NCBI GenBank assembly: GCA_963281155.1
Contig: CAUJLY010000001.1
Location: forward strand, 310,001 to 374,000
From: Rhabditophanes sp. KR3021
Lineage: Eukaryota; Nematoda; Chromadorea; Rhabditida; Alloionematidae
Direction of reading: 5' to 3'
Length of the DNA: 64,000 nt
In this document: in pieces, positions 59,167 to 64,000 of the stretch
How the letters are laid out: each line of letters starts with the position of its first letter
Position numbering within the stretch: position 1 is the first letter of the stretch
The notes under the pieces: generated by a model
Told to the model about the DNA's origin: nothing
Seen by the model: only the letters and a program-made list of their open reading frames with translations
Database searches by the model: none
Made by a program: the position numbers and the translations under genes

Positions 59167-59432
59167 CTACTCATACTCAACATCCATAAAAACTCTTGGT
59201 CCTGAATCGGAAGCACATTTACAACATGGACACACAGTCCATACAAATAACTCTCTCTGACCCAAAGTCATAGTTTGTTTAAGATAATTCACTTCATATC
59301 CAGGCAAGCATTTGTAGCAAATTATCCTTTGTTTCCATCCCCAACAATAAACAGCTCTTCTCTTTATAGGACCATTCCGGCATCTTGCTTCTAATATATC
59401 ATGATCTACTACTTTTCTTGGAATACGACCCT
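59167..59432 (-). pseudogene. Partly open copy of the Cys-rich domain (member 4)
   Basis: About 85 codons are open down to TAG 59167-59169. The module reads CRNG-PIKRRAVY-CWGW-KQRII-CYKC. It has the same spacing as member 2, but two of the expected Cys are replaced (Gly for the second, Trp for the fourth). It ends FVWTVCPCCKCASDSGP. There is no start codon and no VVWxxRP block. It is probably a degenerate duplicate, although the long open frame means a diverged functional exon cannot be excluded. Confidence 0.45.
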
Positions 59433-59794
59433 ACTAATCAGCACACCCAGACGCGATGCTTCTCTGGTCTAAGAGGAATTGCTTCTTTTAGCAAACACCC
59501 CTAAGACTGGCCCATGTTGACTCTTTTCATTTTGTTTCTTCTCAAACTTTGTAGTACCATGACCCACCACCTCATTTCCAAGGAGTATTTGAAGGTGGCG
59601 AAAGGATATTTTAATCTAAATAAAGCTAACCATTCCTTGACAACTAAAAGTGAGTAAAAAGTTCATTTCACCCTACACTTTTATAAATACCCCACAACTA
59701 CATTAAAATAAACCTCGACATTTATTAACCAACTTCAAAAAAGAGTACCTTGTCATTAAAAAAATGACATATCGTACCAAATTCATTGATCAAT

Positions 59795-60366
59795 TACCCC
59801 TCTCTTGATGGCAAGAACAGCCTCCAAATAAACCAAAGGTCTTCTAGGTAATGGTTGCACTCGAAACAAGGTTCATTGGGGATGTTTGTGCCCAAAAGTT
59901 TCAAAGACAAGGAGACAATTTGGCACATCAATTTGGTGTGGCAAGTATAGACGGGTTCAGTCAGTGGATTTTTGTTGGATTTGGGCAGGTTTGAGTGAAT
60001 AGAGTGGTTGGGAGGAGAAGGTGGGGTTGGGTGGTGATTTGATTAGCATAAAAGTTATTGAAAGCTGAGAAAACAAAGTGGGCGGTTTTTCCGTAACAGT
60101 TGTAGATTTGCTTAGCAAGCAGCTAGGTTAGTCTTTCATACTTATTGGTAGGGGCATGCCGTGTAAGAAACCATCCAAATTCATTTTTGTAAATGGTAGG
60201 ATTTGTGGAAATTGGTTGCGTCTAGAAGTAAATAGGAATGAACGAGTTTATACAGACAATTAATGGCGGCAAGGTTGTTTGAATTGTTTAAATGTTCAAA
60301 AGGCTTATGCTCAGAGTAAAAGGGCAAGTAGGGGCAATTTTGAGTTGTCCGATGGTGATAACTCAA
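59795..60366 (-). pseudogene. Decayed copy of the Cys-rich domain (member 5)
   Basis: The upstream part (60181-60366) is open and contains INCLYKLVHSYLLLDATNFH, corresponding to QYLRFAFCDYYLRLPNL of member 2. Further on, in another frame, come EPVYTCHTKLMCQIVSLSLK and PCFEC. After one more frame change comes LPRRPLVYLEAVLA, the counterpart of IKRPLVYVSD. At least two frame disruptions separate these parts, so this copy is dead. The order of blocks is the same as in members 1 and 2. Confidence 0.45.
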
Positions 60367-62906
60367 AAAATAGAATAAGAGAAGCTTTCATCTGTTTTGG
60401 TGATATACACAATCATTTTTAATTAAACACACAAAATAATACCTGACCTGTCAGATTGTAATGGAGAGGACTTAACAAAACATACCCCAGTTTAATTTTT
60501 GTCCATCACATTTGGTTGTAGAGAGATGCCATGTTTGGAGACTCTGATTTTGAGTTGAAAGGAATAGGCAAAATGTGATATAGGGAACGTCTTTTTTGTT
60601 ATTTAAGGGAAGAGAGTAATATATGTGCATTTATATACAATTTGAATCTGTGTGTATGTTATAGGGTTCGTATATACAAAAAGATCAAAAGAAAGTCTTT
60701 TCTGAGTAAAGTAGCTCCATATTTTGAGGGAAGGTGTTATTGGAGATAACAGTGGCGCCAGAAAGGTTGTTAGCAGTGGGGAGGAAGTGGTTTTTGTTTG
60801 GGAAAGAGGAACTTGCATACCATCTATTGTTAAACAATTAGAATGAAGGTTTTGAGGGACCGTCTTTTGAAATAAGTTAATTAGTGTGTTATTTATTTTT
60901 GCACATATTAAGTGCCATTTCATTGTTTTCCTGTTATATCAATTTGTTCTTTAATGTGATGTTATTTAATAACAAATAATGTTGATGAATAAATATATTA
61001 TGATTGAATTAGAAAAGCAAAATTTATGTGTCTTACCAATGCAAGTCATAATTTACTCGAATTAGTCATGTAAATAATGGACCTTCCAAATAAATATGAT
61101 TCGTTAATTTTTTTTAGAAGTAGAAAGAGGTAACTGTTAGTCATTATCTAGTAACACTATTAAAAGAGAAAAAACTGACTATTTATGTACCTCATAAAAT
61201 ATGTATCTAAATTGGACTTCTTTGTGACATCTCCTAAAAGAAAAGTGAATGTTGTACTAATCAAAAAGGTAATGATATTCGTCTTAAAAGTTAATTGGAA
61301 ATTCAAATATATATGGGAATGCCATTAGAATTTTAGATGTTTGGAACAGCTGACACGTATTGAGATCAAATTTATGAGAAGACGCAATTAATAAATGGTA
61401 TTTCGGTACAAAAATAGATTTTTTTTAAATATTTCTCTTTGATATGGGTTTGAGACAGTTGCTTTTGAGGGGTAAAACCAAAGTAAATATGAAATATATT
61501 ATTATTTCTTTGTCTTCATTTAATGTAAATAACAAATCTTTAAATTGATCTTTATTGAACGAAAGAATAAAAAACATGAGGCTAAATTTGGATTAAAGAT
61601 CATTAAGCTTGATATCCGCATACTTATTATTGGCTACCTCTCAATAATACACATCTCATCCGTCTTAACTTGTTTGCTTAAAAAATGATTTGTTATTATT
61701 TGACTGTTGAAACAAATCACAAAACACATTAAGATAGCGTGTTGTTACATATATCCATTTGATAACATGACACTTTTTACTTTGTAACAACAATTATTTG
61801 ATATTTTGATTTGTGTGCTGTTCAAAATAATTTGAGATAACGACCACACCACCTTTAGATTGCCACAACTTCCTTGAGTTGAAGAAATAAAATTTTCATT
61901 TTCCTCAACTCCCCATTTAAATGTGTTATTTTGGATAAGTATTTGTGGATGATGGATATGACTTATCCGAGAATTCCCCCTCATACTCAAACTAACCATC
62001 AAATCAACCGACTCGAAAAAGATACCTGCCAACAAATTGTTGATGTGGAGAAGAAAAAAGTATATAGAGATATCATCACCATCCAATAAAGATGCATCTT
62101 ACCTTGCAGCACTAAATAAAAATGTCTCTTTTTTGATGTATTTCTTTAAAAACAAGAATTGCCTTCAAATAAAAAGTAGTGATGTTTAAAGTAAGAAAAG
62201 ATGGTGACGATTACGAAGGCGCGACACTGCTTGATGATTGTAAATGTGGGAGGAAAAAAAGATAAGGATTATAAAAGTATAAGTATATACAAATACACCC
62301 AATCTTCCCATCTTCCTTTGTTGCAAAAAATAGAGCTTATTAATGAGGAATCAAATTAAATACTTTACTTTCACACCAAATTGCCTATAATTGACCATTA
62401 ATCTTAATCCCTGTCATTTGTCTCGTTTGTTATTGTCATTATTATGATCTAGTATCAAATAGTATATCCATATGTCTATTCCAACAACCACCACCTTTCA
62501 TAAAGAGCATTCCTTTAAGCTGATCATTAAACATTACACTTTTGAAGATTGTTTTGTCTTAACTAGTTTTTTTCGATTATGTTATCTTTTAATAGTTTGT
62601 CCAGATGATAGTCACGACAAAAACAACTTATGCCTTACCTCCAAATGCATCTCTAAGCATGTCTATTGATAAGATTAACTTTTTGTCTATTGTAAAAATG
62701 TTGTATATAAGACCATTCTAGACATATGTCAACAAACCATAAATCTATACGACTTTTGGACATTTCAATATCTCTTTTAAACATCTTTATTTATATTTTT
62801 TAATAACTTTTGTTAATGATGTTTTTTTTAATTTTAGAAGAAACTAGGTTTTGAAAACCTTTATATAATCAAACAAATATCCTACACTTATACCAGTTTG
62901 TGGGTA
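60367..62906. other. 2.5-kb region without a supported gene
   Basis: The stretch is AT-rich. The minus-strand open frame 61745-62086 (113 codons, containing LMVSLSMRGNSRISHIHHPQ and WGVEENENFISS) is the only one with a protein-like composition. It lacks a clear start and I recognise no family. The 60603-60923 minus stretch is Ser/Thr/Pro-rich without a motif. The last kilobase should contain the promoter of the peptidase gene. Confidence 0.35.
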
Positions 62907-64000
62907 ATGATGATATCTTCATCTAACTTCACATCACTTGTCTCCTTAATTTTATATTGTGGTCTTTTTAAAAATGCATTCAGCGGAACCATTTCACGTG
63001 TCCTACCACGATCCAACTCAATTAATGATCTACCTACGCCAGCTTCTCTCAATGTAACTGTCTATCCATTGATAAGACGTGACAATACGGTGGTGGATGA
63101 TTACTTTGGGAGGAATGTAACAGACCCTTATCGTTACTTGGAAGACCCAAGTGGAAGAGAGACCATGGCTTTTGTTAAACAATTAAATGCCATTTCCCAG
63201 CCTTTTTTTGACGGATGCAAGGTCAAAGATAAGATTGAGGACAAAATGCTCCAATATTTGAATTTTGAAAGATTCGGACAATTTGCTAAGGCGGGAGATT
63301 ATTATTACTATAGTTATAATACTGGCTTACAAAACCATGCGTAAGGCACCAAACAAATGAATGTTAATACTTTTTTTAGATCTAAATATCGCAGAAAGAC
63401 ACTCACATCGCCTGGCGAACTTTTTCTCGACGTAAACAAATTTTCCCCCGATGGTTTGACGTCCATGACACTATTTGTTTCGGATAAGGGCGGTGCAATG
63501 TTTGCATATGCTTTAAGTGAAAAAGGAAGTGATTGGGTGACAGTCAAATTCATCAACAAAGACAAAGTACATGTAGGGGACGTTTTAAAGAATGTCAAAC
63601 ACTCAAATCTCGAATTTACAGTCGACGGCAAGGGTATCCTTTACTCTAGCTATCCTTCGGCCCAGCTTGGTGTGGATGGCAGAACCACGACAAAGGATGC
63701 CTTTCATTCTTTATATTATCATAAAATGGGAACGGATCAAAGTGAGGATGTCTTGATTTTTGATGACCCTACCGATGGAGAGGTGATGAATGGAGGGTAT
63801 GTGAGTGATGATGGGAAGTTTTTGTTCGTCTTGACTAATAAGGGAACGGATCCTAATAATAAGATCTACATTTTCGACGTGGACAAAACGAATCGGGGTA
63901 TTGAGAGGAAACCTGAATGGAAGGAATTGTTTAAGGGGAATGTTGCTAGTTACTCGGTTGTTGATAATGATGGGGATGATTTGATTGTGTTAACAGATAA
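62907..64000 (+). CDS. Secreted prolyl oligopeptidase, N-terminal part (runs off the window)
   Basis: Exon 1 is 62907-63340 and exon 2 starts at 63380 (39-bp intron, phase 2), staying open to the window end. A hydrophobic leader (MMISSSNFTSLVSLILYCGL) is absent from ordinary cytosolic POP and suggests secretion. The POP signature follows: YPLIRRDNTVVDDYFGRNVT, DPYRYLEDP and ETMAFVKQLNAISQPFF. The beta-propeller then begins with YYYYSYNTGLQNHA, LFLDVNKFSPDGLTSM and VGDVLKNVKHSNLEFTVDGK. POPs (family S9A) cleave short peptides after proline. The Ser-Asp-His triad lies in the C-terminal hydrolase domain, outside the window, so activity cannot be judged. Confidence 0.9.

Noticed and set aside
1..64000. 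CRISPR arrays, bacterial operons or phage features
   Set aside because: Introns, Pol III genes and nematode families show a eukaryotic nuclear sequence; no regularly spaced repeat array is present.

Overview
The window looks like AT-rich nematode nuclear DNA. Genes are split by short introns (often 45-60 bp, GTAAGT...TTTTCAG/TTTTTAG) and the gene content is nematode-typical: a MEC-2-type stomatin, an SXP/RAL-2 secreted protein, worm-style serpentine chemoreceptors, a nematode-type nuclear hormone receptor and a LIPS-type class 2 lipase. The sequence is not close enough to Caenorhabditis for a species call. Exon structures were built by hand from splice sites and reading phase. Symbols are given only where the protein is recognisable.

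Layout. 0-3 kb: a gene fragment, then a single-exon LRR-like protein on the minus strand. 3.5-5.3 kb: a four-exon peptide-type GPCR (minus). 5.3-10.2 kb: nothing recognised. 10.2-27.6 kb, all minus strand: a large region built around a clear MEC-2 orthologue (core 14.8-16.9 kb). Upstream lie candidate alternative 5' exons at 17.6-18.1, 21.1, 23.1 and 25.8-27.6 kb. The first four boundaries that would feed the next exon all end in phase 1. Downstream lie a short first-exon candidate, an 18-nt microexon and a four-exon 869-aa disordered protein. Decayed plus-strand coding remnants sit inside its introns.

28.8-32.3 kb, plus strand: two chemoreceptors flank an SXP/RAL-2-like gene that has an in-frame stop. 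32.5-39.8 kb: 18 tRNA genes or tRNA-like copies on both strands, 14 that look intact and 4 decayed, with a nuclear hormone receptor and a short-chain dehydrogenase between them. 40.4-44.4 kb: a six-exon SNAPC4 (SNAP190) homologue, a subunit of the snRNA promoter factor. 44.5-49.3 kb: a small secreted protein, decayed fragments, two tandem RYQ..EN-type chemoreceptors and a four-TM-like protein. 49.7-51.1 kb: a six-exon secreted class 2 lipase. 51.8-52.2 kb: a possible FGF-like fragment broken by a 31-bp duplication. 54.5-60.4 kb: a tandem minus-strand family with a shared Cys-rich, possibly zinc-binding domain; two members are open and at least three are decayed. 62.9 kb to the edge: the N-terminal part of a secreted prolyl oligopeptidase.

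The two observations that most deserve follow-up are the Cys-domain family, which I could not assign to any known family, and the multi-promoter architecture inferred for the MEC-2-like locus.
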